This document shows, piece after piece, positions 18,589 to 26,962 of a stretch of 49,215 nucleotides of DNA (the first letter of the stretch is position 1; the number at the start of each line of letters is the position of its first letter). The notes below the pieces were generated by a model that had not been told where the DNA came from, did not search any database, and saw only the letters and a list, made by a program, of their open reading frames with translations. Origin of the DNA: Acidobacteriota bacterium (GTDB taxonomy: Bacteria > Acidobacteriota > CAIWXX01). Location of the stretch: contig JACPPM010000286.1 in NCBI GenBank assembly GCA_016191015.1, positions 1 through 49,215 of the forward strand, given 5' to 3'. A program made the position numbers and the translations under genes.

Positions 18589-20019
18589 TTACGAGAGCGC
18601 CCTCTTGAGGAGCTCGCCGGCCTTCTGCGGATTCGCCCGCCCACCCGTGGCTTTCATCACCTGCCCGACAAGGAACCCGAGGGTGGCGGTCTTGCCGTTG
18701 CGATACTGCTCCGCCGGCTTCGGGTTCGCCTGGATCACCTGAGCGACTGCGGCCTCGATGGCCGAATCATCCTGGATCTGAAGGAGGCCCTTTTCCTTGA
18801 TGATCCCGTCGACGTCGCCGCCTCCTTCGCACAGGATCGCGAAAACCTCCTTGGCAGCTTTCCCCGTGATCGTTCCGTCGTCGATTCGTCGGATCAGCAA
18901 CGCCAGACTGGCCGGGGAGATGGGAAACGCCGGGACGTCGATCGTGCGATTCTTCAGCTCCCTCATCATCTCCGTCATGATCCAGTTGCTTGACGCCTTC
19001 GGATTCCCGGATTGGACCGCGCATTCCTCGAAGTAGTCCGCGAGCGCCTTCGATGAGGCCAGGATGGCGGCGTCGTAGCCCGGGAGCTGATACCGGTCGG
19101 CAAATCGCTTCGACTTTTCTGCAAAAAGCTCCGGAATCGTCGCCCGTATCGATTCGATCTGCTCCTCCGTCACCTCCAGCGGCAACAGATCCGGTTCGGG
19201 GAAATAGCGGTAATCATGCGCCTCTTCCTTCGAGCGCATCGAGCTGGTGAGGCCGCGGTCGGCGTCGTAGAGCCGCGTCTCGCGTGTGATCTCCCCACCG
19301 TCCCTCAGGATCTTGCCCTGCCTCTCGATTTCGTACTCCAGCGCACGCTGGACGTTTCTGAACGAGTTCAAATTCTTGACCTCAACTTTGTACCCAGGTA
19401 GAGGCCCGCCCGGCAGCCTCAGAGAGACATTCGCGTCGCACCGCAAGCTGCCCTCTTCCATGTTGCAATCCGAGACATCGACGTATTGGAGCGTGGTCTT
19501 CAGGTGCGTGAGGAAATCATGCGCCTGCCCCGGTGTCCTGATGTCCGGCTCGCTCACGATCTCCGCCAGCGGCACGCCGCAGCGATTGAGGTCGAGGTAG
19601 CTCCTGACATCCGAATCCGGGAACCCCTCATGCATGCTCTTTCCTGCATCCTCCTCGAGATGCAGCCGCGTGAGTCGCACCCGCACGGCTGGTTCCCCCG
19701 CATCGAGGTGTCCGTTCGAAGCGAGGGGACGGTCGTATTGCGAGATCTGGTACCCCTTGGGCAAATCGGGATAGAAATAATTCTTCCGCGCAAACTGGGA
19801 CGCGCGATTCACGGTGCAGTTGATCGCCAACGCTGCGCGAACGCCCAGCTCGACCGCCTTGGTGTTGAGCACCGGAAGCGCCCCGGGAAGCCCGAGGCAC
19901 ACCGGGCAGGTGTGGGTGTTCGGGGGGTCACCGAAAGCCGCCTCGCAGCGACAGAAAAGCTTCGTGCGCGTCTTCAGTTGGACGTGAATCTCGAGACCGA
20001 TGACAGGTTCCAGTTCCAT
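18589..20019 (-). CDS. gatB: Asp/Glu-tRNA amidotransferase subunit B
   Basis: A 476-residue GatB, the kinase subunit of GatCAB that phosphorylates misacylated Glu-tRNA(Gln) or Asp-tRNA(Asn) before amidation. The family opening EPVIGLEIHVQLKTRTKLFC, the zinc cysteines (CRCEAAF, HTCPVCLGLPG) and KNYFYPDLPKGYQISQ are all present. The C-terminal YqeY-like tail ends with FLVGQVMKATGGRANP. Length equals the family norm. gatA and gatC are not in the window. A TATAGT box lies about 15 bases upstream on the minus strand without a clear -35. Confidence 0.97.
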   Translation of the reverse strand: MELEPVIGLEIHVQLKTRTKLFCRCEAAFGDPPNTHTCPVCLGLPGALPVLNTKAVELGVRAALAINCTVNRASQFARKNYFYPDLPKGYQISQYDRPLASNGHLDAGEPAVRVRLTRLHLEEDAGKSMHEGFPDSDVRSYLDLNRCGVPLAEIVSEPDIRTPGQAHDFLTHLKTTLQYVDVSDCNMEEGSLRCDANVSLRLPGGPLPGYKVEVKNLNSFRNVQRALEYEIERQGKILRDGGEITRETRLYDADRGLTSSMRSKEEAHDYRYFPEPDLLPLEVTEEQIESIRATIPELFAEKSKRFADRYQLPGYDAAILASSKALADYFEECAVQSGNPKASSNWIMTEMMRELKNRTIDVPAFPISPASLALLIRRIDDGTITGKAAKEVFAILCEGGGDVDGIIKEKGLLQIQDDSAIEAAVAQVIQANPKPAEQYRNGKTATLGFLVGQVMKATGGRANPQKAGELLKRALS

Positions 20020-20114
20020 TCCGGAATCATACTATAAGATGTCGGCGCAATCCGCCCCGCCTCGATCGGGACCGCGGCAAAGCCAGTCCCGCGATGTGCA
20101 GATGACTTGCTCCC

Positions 20115-21287
20115 TCAGCGCCGCGTGAAACGCGCGTTCGACGCCAGCTCAGGCCACGATCGCCGATCCGGATCGAAAACGGCCCAGATGAACCCCGACC
20201 CGATTGCGGCCAACGATAGGAGACAGACCAGCGCGAACATCACCGTTCGCGGCCACCGCATCCTGCCGTCGCCGGTGAGGCGAATGCCCGAGACCGCCAT
20301 GCCCGGCGTCTCGCCGAGTGCCGGAATGAAGAAAACGGCATACATCATGTGCAGAAAGACGAAGAGGATCACGAACGGGATCCAGCTCTGCTGAAGCAGC
20401 GGCCAGATTCCCGTGCCCAGCATCCGCTCGACCGAGAAGAGCGCGACGGCCCACGGAATCGCCACGAGCAGTGCGTCGAGAATGCAGGCGGCGGCCTTCC
20501 GTCCCGCGGGTGGCTCATTCGCCTCCCCTTCTTCCTCACCCGATGCCTCCGCCCCAAGCCGAATCGGTCGGTCGGCCAGATGCCCTGCCCCCTTCCGCGA
20601 AGGCAGTGCCGGCTTGTCCACCTGCTCCGGAAACAACGGGATCTGGTCAACCCTCTTGGCAGGCGGTTCGGCGTCTTTTTCTTTTGAAGCCATCCGGCGC
20701 GCCGGACCCATCTCGACCGTCGTATCGTACGGACCCGCAATCTGTGGAATTCTGGATGTCTCGTGCTGAGCGGGTGCGGCCGGCGGCACCCTGGACGCCG
20801 CCCCCACCGGGGGTGCCTCGACCGGCCGATCCACCCTTCCCACAGGCGGCGCGACCTTTGGAACGGCATTTCGCGGCGTGGACTTCTCGAAGCGCTCCTG
20901 GACCCTCTTCTTGACTGCACTCTTCCACTCGGTCCCCGAGGCGGGAGGCGGCGACGGCTTCGATGGAGGTTTCATCGCTGGTTCAATTGCCGAGGCGGCC
21001 GGCACGATAGTGGGAACCTGTTCCGCGACCGGTGCGCTTGGTGGCGGTGGTGCCGAGGCGGCCGGCGCTGATATCGCGGTCTCCCCAGCGGGGGCGACGC
21101 GCTCAGCGACCCGATTGAGCGGCAGATCCCCGCCCGATCCCGCCGGTGCTGCGTGCTTTCTGAGTTCGACAGATTCGGCAGGGTGGGGGGTTTTCTCCGG
21201 ATGTTTCTCGCGTGGGAGCAAATTCCCACACTTCTTACACTTGTCTGTCTCGCTGAAGCTGACGTAGCCGCAGTGTGGACATTTCAT
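20115..21287 (-). CDS. RDD-family membrane protein with N-terminal zinc ribbon
   Basis: A 390-residue protein in three parts. A zinc ribbon (CPHCGYVSFSETDKCKKCG, residues 3-21) opens it. A long proline/alanine-rich, probably disordered linker runs to about residue 260. A C-terminal RDD domain with three membrane segments follows: ACILDALLVAIPWAVALF, FVILFVFLHMMYAVFFI and FALVCLLSLAAIGSGFIWAVF. The function of RDD domains is not settled; some affect ion transport or are regulatory. The preceding TPR gene on the same strand lies 92 bases upstream, and the pair may act together. Confidence 0.8.
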   Translation of the reverse strand: MKCPHCGYVSFSETDKCKKCGNLLPREKHPEKTPHPAESVELRKHAAPAGSGGDLPLNRVAERVAPAGETAISAPAASAPPPPSAPVAEQVPTIVPAASAIEPAMKPPSKPSPPPASGTEWKSAVKKRVQERFEKSTPRNAVPKVAPPVGRVDRPVEAPPVGAASRVPPAAPAQHETSRIPQIAGPYDTTVEMGPARRMASKEKDAEPPAKRVDQIPLFPEQVDKPALPSRKGAGHLADRPIRLGAEASGEEEGEANEPPAGRKAAACILDALLVAIPWAVALFSVERMLGTGIWPLLQQSWIPFVILFVFLHMMYAVFFIPALGETPGMAVSGIRLTGDGRMRWPRTVMFALVCLLSLAAIGSGFIWAVFDPDRRSWPELASNARFTRR

Positions 21288-21379
21288 GCGCAGAAAGTCC
21301 GTCGCCTGGAGGCGGAAGCCTGGAAATGATTCCCACGCACGGTCTCTCCCACTGTTTGCCCTTCGCGCGCCTGCTTCAT

Positions 21380-23404
21380 CTACTCCCGGAGCTGCTGGAG
21401 CTTGAGGTAGACCTGCAGGCTATGGTCCGCCGGCTGGTTTCGATAGCGGCGGATCACGTTGAGCTGGCGCTGGGATGGTTGATCATCAGGGCCGTATTCC
21501 AGCGCCTTCCGGAAATGCGAGTCAGCCTGTCCCATGTTGGAATCGCGGAGTGCGAGGAGCCCAAGGTTGTAATACGTCTTCAACAGGTAGCTCCTCGCAT
21601 CGACGTTCTCGGCATCGAGATCCAGGATGTGCGAGAAGCGTTGGGCCGCCAGTTGAAAATTGCGGGAAGAGAAGCTCGCTCGTCCCTCCGCCATGGCTTT
21701 TCTGATTTCGGCGTTGGCTGACGGCTGGGAAACAGCCGGAGTCGGACCTGTTGTTGGCGGCGGGACCTCGGTCGGGGGAGGCAACTCGAGGAGCTCCTGC
21801 TGCGCCTTCGCAATCAAAGCCGATGCCTTCTTCGCAAGGGGCGAATCAGGGGGAACCTTTTGCAGATAGAAGATGGCATCGAGCGGTTCGCTGTTCTCGA
21901 GAAGTTGCGTCCCACGGAGGAGGTATCCCTCTCCCGGCGCAGGGAGGGGCAGCGGGCCGCGCATCGCGTTCTCGCTGTCCTCGGGCAGAGCGGCTGAGCC
22001 GTTGATCGATCCGAACATAGTGTCGAGGTTGAGGTAGAAGAAGATCAACAACACCGAGCCGATGGCGAGAATCACGCCGGACACGACGAGGAATCTCCAA
22101 CCCGGCGCGGGACGAGCGGCCGCGACTGCGAGTTCGGCAGGATCTCTGAGAGACGTCGGTTGATCCGGGATCGGGGATGGCGTGGATGGGAAAGAGACCG
22201 GCTCTTCGGCCGGCTCGAGCTCAAGCTCCTCCTCGACGGGCGCCTCTGCCTGGAGCCGCGCTTCCAGTTCCTTCAGAAGTCCGGCGGCCCCGGGGTGCTC
22301 TGCGTCCAGATCGAGGGCCTTCTTGACCTCATTGAACGCCAGATAGGCATTGCCGCCGCGCTGGTGTTCGAGGGCATGCCTGTAATGTGCCTCAGCTCGT
22401 TCTTTTGTCTTACCGGTTTGGATCGCGGCGGAGAGCGCGACGGCTTCACTGTTTCCCGGCTGGAGCCTGAGGGCCTCGTTGACTTTCTCCATCGCGCGGG
22501 ACCAGTTGCGTTCGGAGATCGCGCTGCGAGCCTCCCCAATGACCGCGTCGATCTTCCTGCGCAGCTCGGTCTGTTCGATCTCAAAACGAATCTGTTCGGA
22601 CAGCGTTTGCGCTTCCGGCTGCGCGGGCGACTGCTTGAGAACGGAGTCGAGAAGGTCAAGGGCCTCCTCAGCGAGACCTCGGGAGTGGAGATCCCGGGCG
22701 CGGTGGAGCATCTCATCGATCTCACGTTGCTGTTCTTCCACAGCGCGCCGGGCCCTCGCCACGACCTCCTGGCCCTGCTGGTGAGTTTCATCAATGACCA
22801 GAATGCGACTCCAGATATTGGCAGCATCCTGAAACTGCCCCTCATCGTAGTGCGCCTGTCCTTCTCGCATGAGGCGATCGATCGTCTCTTCCACGTCGGG
22901 GCTGTACCGTTTCGAGAACAGCACGGTTTCGCATCGTTTGAGCAGCTCGGGCAGATCGCGATTTCCCGGGTCAACGGTCTCGATCTTGATCCATTCGGTG
23001 CGCGCCTTCTCGAACTCACCGCGTTCAAACAACTCCAGGCCTCGAACCGTGATCTCCCGGACGAAGGGCTCGGCCTCGACCTTCTGCTGCGAGGCCTCCA
23101 TGATCTCGATCGCGCGGGGATGCTCGCTATCGAGATCCAGGATCATGCGCGCAGCCGGGATAGCCTTGAGATACTCCCCCTTTTCGAAGTGCTCTTCGGC
23201 CACTTTGAGCTGCTCCAGAATGAACGGCTCGGCGTTGAGAGCCTCAACAGCGCGCTCATAGTATGAGCGCACATCGTCCATGTACGGGTTATCCTTGAGC
23301 AATGCCGATGCTTTCTCAATGACCGCTTGGAACCTCCGCTCGCCGAAGAGGCTCCTGATCTCATCGATGCCGGTTTGCGCGCTCAGAAACGGATTGTCTT
23401 CCAT
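21380..23404 (-). CDS. Large TPR protein with one central membrane segment
   Basis: A 674-residue protein. Residues 1-400 form a chain of tetratricopeptide-like repeats (for example HFEKGEYLKAIPAARMILDL and YRHALEHQRGGNAYLAFNEV). An acidic/proline linker leads to a membrane segment FLVVSGVILAIGSVLLIFFYL near residue 445. A further short TPR block (ARFSSRNFQLAAQRFSHILD and similar) then ends the protein. The layout puts a large cytoplasmic TPR arm and a smaller periplasmic one on either side of the membrane. The start is the ATG at 23404. A scaffold role is likely; partners are unknown, with the neighbouring RDD protein as one candidate. Confidence 0.78.
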   Translation of the reverse strand: MEDNPFLSAQTGIDEIRSLFGERRFQAVIEKASALLKDNPYMDDVRSYYERAVEALNAEPFILEQLKVAEEHFEKGEYLKAIPAARMILDLDSEHPRAIEIMEASQQKVEAEPFVREITVRGLELFERGEFEKARTEWIKIETVDPGNRDLPELLKRCETVLFSKRYSPDVEETIDRLMREGQAHYDEGQFQDAANIWSRILVIDETHQQGQEVVARARRAVEEQQREIDEMLHRARDLHSRGLAEEALDLLDSVLKQSPAQPEAQTLSEQIRFEIEQTELRRKIDAVIGEARSAISERNWSRAMEKVNEALRLQPGNSEAVALSAAIQTGKTKERAEAHYRHALEHQRGGNAYLAFNEVKKALDLDAEHPGAAGLLKELEARLQAEAPVEEELELEPAEEPVSFPSTPSPIPDQPTSLRDPAELAVAAARPAPGWRFLVVSGVILAIGSVLLIFFYLNLDTMFGSINGSAALPEDSENAMRGPLPLPAPGEGYLLRGTQLLENSEPLDAIFYLQKVPPDSPLAKKASALIAKAQQELLELPPPTEVPPPTTGPTPAVSQPSANAEIRKAMAEGRASFSSRNFQLAAQRFSHILDLDAENVDARSYLLKTYYNLGLLALRDSNMGQADSHFRKALEYGPDDQPSQRQLNVIRRYRNQPADHSLQVYLKLQQLRE

Positions 23405-23508
23405 CAAGCAGCAACTCTAGAGTTTTCGTGAATTTATCAAAGATCCGGCGAAGGGTCAAATCAGGTGTGGCCCTATGACCGCCGCGACGCGATGTTCATC
23501 AAAAGCCG

Positions 23509-23517
23509 TGCTATAAT
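23509..23517 (+). promoter_or_regulatory. Extended -10 promoter of ftcD
   Basis: TGCTATAAT is a perfect extended -10 (TGN plus consensus TATAAT), 24 bases before the ftcD start codon. The -35 region is weak, which is usual for extended -10 promoters. The 5' leader would be about 15 bases. Confidence 0.6.
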
Positions 23518-23540
23518 CCGGGTTTTCAAAGCGAGGCGTC

Positions 23541-24449
23541 ATGGCGTCACAGATAATCGAGTGCGTACCCAACATCAGTGAAGGAAGGCGGAGCGAGGTG
23601 CTGGAGGAGGTGAAGGGGGCCCTCGAGCGGACCGCGGGCTTGAAGCTGCTCGGAATGTCGCCTGACGGAAGCCACAATCGCACCGTGATCACGTTGGCGG
23701 GGGACGCAGACGCCCTGCTGGCTGGTCTGGAGGAGCTCTACGCGGTGACGCTGAAGCACGTCGATTTGAGGAGTCACACCGGGGAGCATCCGCGTTTGGG
23801 GGCCGTCGATGTCGTGCCGTTCATCCCGATCCGCAATGCAACGACCGAGGAATGCGTGGAGCTGGCCAAGAAAGCCGGCTCTATCATCTGGGAGAAGTTC
23901 CGTGTGCCGGTCTACCTTTACGAGGATGCCGCATCGCGACCCGATCGCAAGGAGCTGCCGGCAATCCGGAAGGGGCAGTTCGAGGGGCTCGCGGAGAAGA
24001 TGAAGGACCCCGCTTGGGCGCCGGACTTTGGCACTCCCGAGCCGCACCCCAGCGCCGGAGCGTCGGTCGTGGGCGCGAGACCGCCCCTCATCGCGTACAA
24101 CATCAATCTGGGAACGAACAGGGTCGAGGTGGCCGACCGCATCGCAAAGGCTATCAGGCATATCGGTGGCGGATACCGGTTCGTCCGCGCCATGGGAGTC
24201 GCCCTCGAAGATCGCGGGCTGGTCCAGGTATCGATCAACATGGTCAACTACAAGAAGTCCCCGCTGTTCAGAGTGTTCGAAACCGTCAAGCGGGAGGCAC
24301 AGCGGTACGGGGTCAATGTGGTATCGTCTGAAATCGTGGGGCTCGTCCCCGAGGACGCGCTCCTGGAAACGGCTGACTACTTCCTGCAGTTGGAAAGTTT
24401 TGATCCCTCGCAGGTGCTCGAGCGGAAGATCGCCGAGCTGGAGCAATAG
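23541..24449 (+). CDS. ftcD: Glutamate formimidoyltransferase
   Basis: A 302-residue enzyme that transfers the formimino group from formiminoglutamate to tetrahydrofolate in histidine degradation. The family text is clear: IIECVPNISEGRR, DGSHNRTVITLAG, the catalytic-histidine region DLRSHTGEHPRLGAVDVVPF and INLGTNRVEVADRIAKAIR. It has the N-terminal transferase part only, without the cyclodeaminase domain of the fused animal protein. No hut genes or fchA are adjacent, so the pathway genes are scattered. It has its own promoter and is divergent from the TPR gene. Confidence 0.96.
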   Translation: MASQIIECVPNISEGRRSEVLEEVKGALERTAGLKLLGMSPDGSHNRTVITLAGDADALLAGLEELYAVTLKHVDLRSHTGEHPRLGAVDVVPFIPIRNATTEECVELAKKAGSIIWEKFRVPVYLYEDAASRPDRKELPAIRKGQFEGLAEKMKDPAWAPDFGTPEPHPSAGASVVGARPPLIAYNINLGTNRVEVADRIAKAIRHIGGGYRFVRAMGVALEDRGLVQVSINMVNYKKSPLFRVFETVKREAQRYGVNVVSSEIVGLVPEDALLETADYFLQLESFDPSQVLERKIAELEQ

Positions 24450-24450
24450 A

Positions 24451-24580
24451 GCGAGAGACTGGCGGAGACTGGTGGAGACTCAGAGAGATTCATCGGAAGA
24501 TCGTCGCTCTCATGCTCGCGGCGACGCCCAGCGGGCAGTCTCCCAGTCTCCTGATCTCTATCCGATCTCCGATCGCGGTC
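24451..24580. repeat. Inverted pair of GAGACT-type periodic repeats
   Basis: The left arm (24451-24487) has GAGACTGG units spaced 9-10 bases apart. The right arm (about 24536-24562) has the complementary CAGTCTCC units. Together they can form a long imperfect hairpin directly after ftcD. The same unit occurs at 29085-29202. No U-tract follows, so a Rho-independent terminator is not claimed. Confidence 0.7.
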
Positions 24581-24654
24581 CCGACTTCTGCATTGCTCAC
24601 ATCCTCTCCGAGCGGCGGGCACGGACAGGAGCAGTCTCCGGTATCCGCATGCGA

Positions 24655-24684
24655 TTGACCCGCTCGGAAGTGTCATGTTAATAT
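24655..24684 (+). promoter_or_regulatory. Sigma70-type promoter of the DUF4388 gene
   Basis: TTGACC (24655-24660) and TAATAT (24679-24684) are 18 bases apart, or TTAATA (24678-24683) at 17 bases. This is 48 bases before the gene start. Confidence 0.5.
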
Positions 24685-24731
24685 TCGTTCACAGTGTGCC
24701 AAGAGTGCCGTGGGATCGGTAGAAAGTAGAG

Positions 24732-25274
24732 ATGGCGTTTCAGGGGTCGCTTGAGGAACTTCACCTTCCAGATCTGATACAGCTCGTCTCGGTTTCCGGA
24801 AAGACCGGGAAGTTCGTTTTGACCAATGGAAACCAGACGGGCACGATCTACCTTCAGGATGGGAGAATCGTCCACTCGGAGTTTGAGGATCAGGTCGGCG
24901 AGGAGGCCGTTTACTCGCTCGCGATCTGGTCAAAGGGTGAGTTCAAGTTCGACCCGGACGTCAGAACCGACAAGAGGACGATCAACAAGTCGAATACAAA
25001 TCTGTTGATGGAAGCAGCCCGGCGGCTCGATGAGTGGCGAGTTCTGCAGAAGAAGATTCCCAATCTCGAAATGGTTCCTGAGTTCGTCATCCTCGACCGG
25101 AAGGAACGCAGACAGATCAATCTGAACACGAGCGAATGGATGATTCTGTCGCAGATCAACGGAGAGCGGTCCATCCCTTCGATTGCGAAGAACTGTAGCC
25201 TCAGCCTGTTCGACGTGAGCAAGGTGCTTTACGGCCTGATCACATCAGGCCTGCTGCATCTCAAAGAACCCTGA
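24732..25274 (+). CDS. DUF4388 (PatA N-terminal-like) protein
   Basis: A 180-residue soluble protein whose first 100 residues match DUF4388: GSLEELHLPDLIQLVSVSGK, then KFVLTNGNQTGTIYLQDGRIVHSEF and GEEAVYSLAIWSKGEFKF. This domain is found alone or attached to response regulators and is linked with gliding motility and phototaxis regulation (PatA). Its molecular role is unknown. The C-terminal 80 residues form a predicted winged-helix-like segment (STEWMILSQINGERSI to VLYGLITSGLLHL). It has its own promoter and no operon partner. Confidence 0.85.
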   Translation: MAFQGSLEELHLPDLIQLVSVSGKTGKFVLTNGNQTGTIYLQDGRIVHSEFEDQVGEEAVYSLAIWSKGEFKFDPDVRTDKRTINKSNTNLLMEAARRLDEWRVLQKKIPNLEMVPEFVILDRKERRQINLNTSEWMILSQINGERSIPSIAKNCSLSLFDVSKVLYGLITSGLLHLKEP

Positions 25275-25304
25275 GCCGCGACCCGCTCGGGGAGCCGGTA
25301 CGCA

Positions 25305-25325
25305 GTGCTGAGTGCTGGGTGCTCG
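25305..25325 (+). repeat. Three tandem GTGCTGN heptamers
   Basis: GTGCTGA, GTGCTGG and GTGCTCG follow each other with a strict 7-base period. The same heptamer recurs three times at 29004-29024. Both lie outside genes. Confidence 0.8.
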
Positions 25326-25379
25326 CATGGGAGTGACCCACGGCCCGGCGACCTTGGAGCTTGGACTTCCTGACGTATC

Positions 25380-26153
25380 TCAGCGGGCGGCCCAGAGAAG
25401 GATTCGCTTGAAGATGAAGAAATAGGGGTGCGTGTCGTCGAGGCGGGGGAGAAGTCGAGCCCGGTAGCTTGCCAGGAATTCGTCGTAGAGCTCGACCGGG
25501 AGGCGGCGCTGGTAATCCGTCAGGAGAGTGCCCTTGACCCACTCGACCACCTCCTCGCGGGAGGCGAGGTGGTGTCCATAGACGTGGAGCTGCACATGCT
25601 GGCCCCGATAGCCGAGGCGATCCAACAGAAGTGCGTAACGCTCTGGCTCCAGCACCGGGCTTCTACGGACGTGCGCGCCGAGAGCCTCGCGGAAAGGCTC
25701 CTCAGCCGCTACCTCCGCCGCCACGGTGTGGGATGGGTGGTCGTAGTTGGCCGGCATCTGGATGGCAAGTTGGCCGCCATTTCGCAGACTCGAGGTCAGG
25801 CTGTCGAGGACCTTTTCATGGCCGGGCACCCACTGCAGCGCCGCGTTCGAGAAGATCAGGTCGAAGCGGGGAGCAGATCGGAAATCGGCGATATCCCCCA
25901 GTTGAAACGTCAGCCCATCGGCCGCATGCGCTTCGCTTTTCTCCAGCATCTTCGGGGAGTTGTCGATGCCGAGTGTCTCGAGCGCCTGGAGCCGTTCATG
26001 AAGCAGGCGAGTCAGCTCGCCCGTTCCGCATCCGAGATCAAGGACACTCATCCGGTGCGATGGACGCACGAGTGCCATGAGGTCGAAGAACGGCTGCGCC
26101 CTCTCATCCCGAAACCGTTCGTACTGCGCCGGACTCCATACATCCTGGCCCAT
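25380..26153 (-). CDS. tam: Trans-aconitate 2-methyltransferase-like SAM methyltransferase
   Basis: A 257-residue class I SAM-dependent methyltransferase. It fits Tam, which methylates trans-aconitate, in length and text: the opening WSPAQYERFRDERAQPFFDL, SAM motif VLDLGCGTGELT, FDLIFSNAALQWVPGH and QLAIQMPANYDHPSH. The start at 26153 is set by GGAGGTGAGGTG just ahead. The reading frame stays open a further 56 codons upstream, but that stretch is a copy of a dispersed repeat and not protein. Family assignment is firm; the exact substrate is inferred from similarity. Confidence 0.88.
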   Translation of the reverse strand: MGQDVWSPAQYERFRDERAQPFFDLMALVRPSHRMSVLDLGCGTGELTRLLHERLQALETLGIDNSPKMLEKSEAHAADGLTFQLGDIADFRSAPRFDLIFSNAALQWVPGHEKVLDSLTSSLRNGGQLAIQMPANYDHPSHTVAAEVAAEEPFREALGAHVRRSPVLEPERYALLLDRLGYRGQHVQLHVYGHHLASREEVVEWVKGTLLTDYQRRLPVELYDEFLASYRARLLPRLDDTHPYFFIFKRILLWAAR

Positions 26154-26170
26154 CACCTCACCTCCTGCCA

Positions 26171-26334
26171 ACGCGGCGGATCCGCGCGTGAGAGCGTTCT
26201 TCCGAGCCACTCTGTCTGTCCGAGTCGACCGTTCCGTTCCCGCATTTCTCCCTTCCTGCTTTCCTGAGAGGAGTTCGGAAGATCTTGCCTCCGCGGATTT
26301 CTTGCCATTTCCTGTCAACACTCAACTTCCTAGA
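26171..26334 (-). repeat. Dispersed oriented element, copy A
   Basis: First of three copies of an intergenic element (B at 40491-40718, C at 42904-43153). On the minus strand it begins TCTAGGAAGTTGAG, continues through GATCTTCCGAACTCCTCTCA and GGAAAGCAGGAAGG, and ends ACGCTCTCACGCGCGG. A short inverted repeat follows (ACGCG/CGCGT around CGGATCCG, 26171-26189). It lies between the cyclophilin and tam genes, which run in the same direction as the element. This copy lacks the middle portion shared by B and C. Confidence 0.85.
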
Positions 26335-26393
26335 CACTGAAGCATCAGCCGTCCGGGTCCGCGGCACCGGCTGAAGCCTGTAGTCTGAAGCCG

Positions 26394-26412
26394 TGGTTCG
26401 AGCTCAACCACG
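26394..26412. other. Hairpin in the cyclophilin-tam gap
   Basis: GTGGTT and AACCAC flank CGAGCTC, giving a perfect 6-bp stem with a self-complementary core, downstream of the cyclophilin stop codon. There is no T-tract. It could be a weak terminator or processing site. Confidence 0.4.
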
Positions 26413-26458
26413 CTCCGATTGCTCCTGTGTTCGGACAACGAAGTCGCGCGTCAGTCGT

Positions 26459-26962
26459 CTACTCCAGGGTCACCTTCTTCATGACATCGCCTACCTGAAT
26501 CTTCTGGATGACCTCGAACCCCTCGGTGACCTGACCGAACACCGTGTACTTGCCGTCGAGACCCGGCTGCGGGGCCAGGCAGATGTAGAACTGGCAGTCC
26601 TGGCTATTGACGTCGTCGCCGCGGCGCGCCATGGCCACCGTGCCGAGCAGGTGCTTCTTTCCGTTGTTGTGCTCAGCCGGGATCTTGACGCCTGTGCCAC
26701 CTGCCCCCGTCCCCTGCGGGTCCCCACCTTGGATGACGAAATCGGGGACCACACGATGAAATTTCAGACCGTCGTAGAATCCCTTCTGGACCAGCTCGGA
26801 AATCCGCGACACGGTCTTCGGAGCTGCGTCCGGGAACATCTGAAAAACGATCCTCCCTTTGGCGGTCTCGATCGTGACCAGATTCTTCAACTGCTTGACC
26901 GGCTCGGCCGATACCATGGCTGCCACCAGCATGCAGAAACCGATGAAAACTGCTTTGCTCAT
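26459..26962 (-). CDS. Exported cyclophilin-type peptidyl-prolyl isomerase
   Basis: A 167-residue cyclophilin with a signal peptide ending VSA, so it is probably periplasmic. The cyclophilin core is complete: ETAKGRIVFQMFPDAAPKTV, FYDGLKFHRVVPDFVIQGGDP (catalytic Arg in FHRV), GTVAMAR, SQFYI-type SQDCQFYICL and KYTVFGQV. It assists folding of exported proteins. Its ATG overlaps the stop of the preceding deacetylase-family gene by four bases (ATGA), so the two are co-translated despite different compartments. Confidence 0.94.
   Translation of the reverse strand: MSKAVFIGFCMLVAAMVSAEPVKQLKNLVTIETAKGRIVFQMFPDAAPKTVSRISELVQKGFYDGLKFHRVVPDFVIQGGDPQGTGAGGTGVKIPAEHNNGKKHLLGTVAMARRGDDVNSQDCQFYICLAPQPGLDGKYTVFGQVTEGFEVIQKIQVGDVMKKVTLE

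Noticed and set aside
24451-24580. Rho-independent terminator after ftcD
   Set aside because: The pairing arms are long but imperfect and no T-tract follows; it is better described as a repeat.
26154-26321. 56-codon N-terminal extension of the Tam-like protein
   Set aside because: This stretch is element copy A, and similar text appears ahead of two unrelated genes. The true start has a strong ribosome site.
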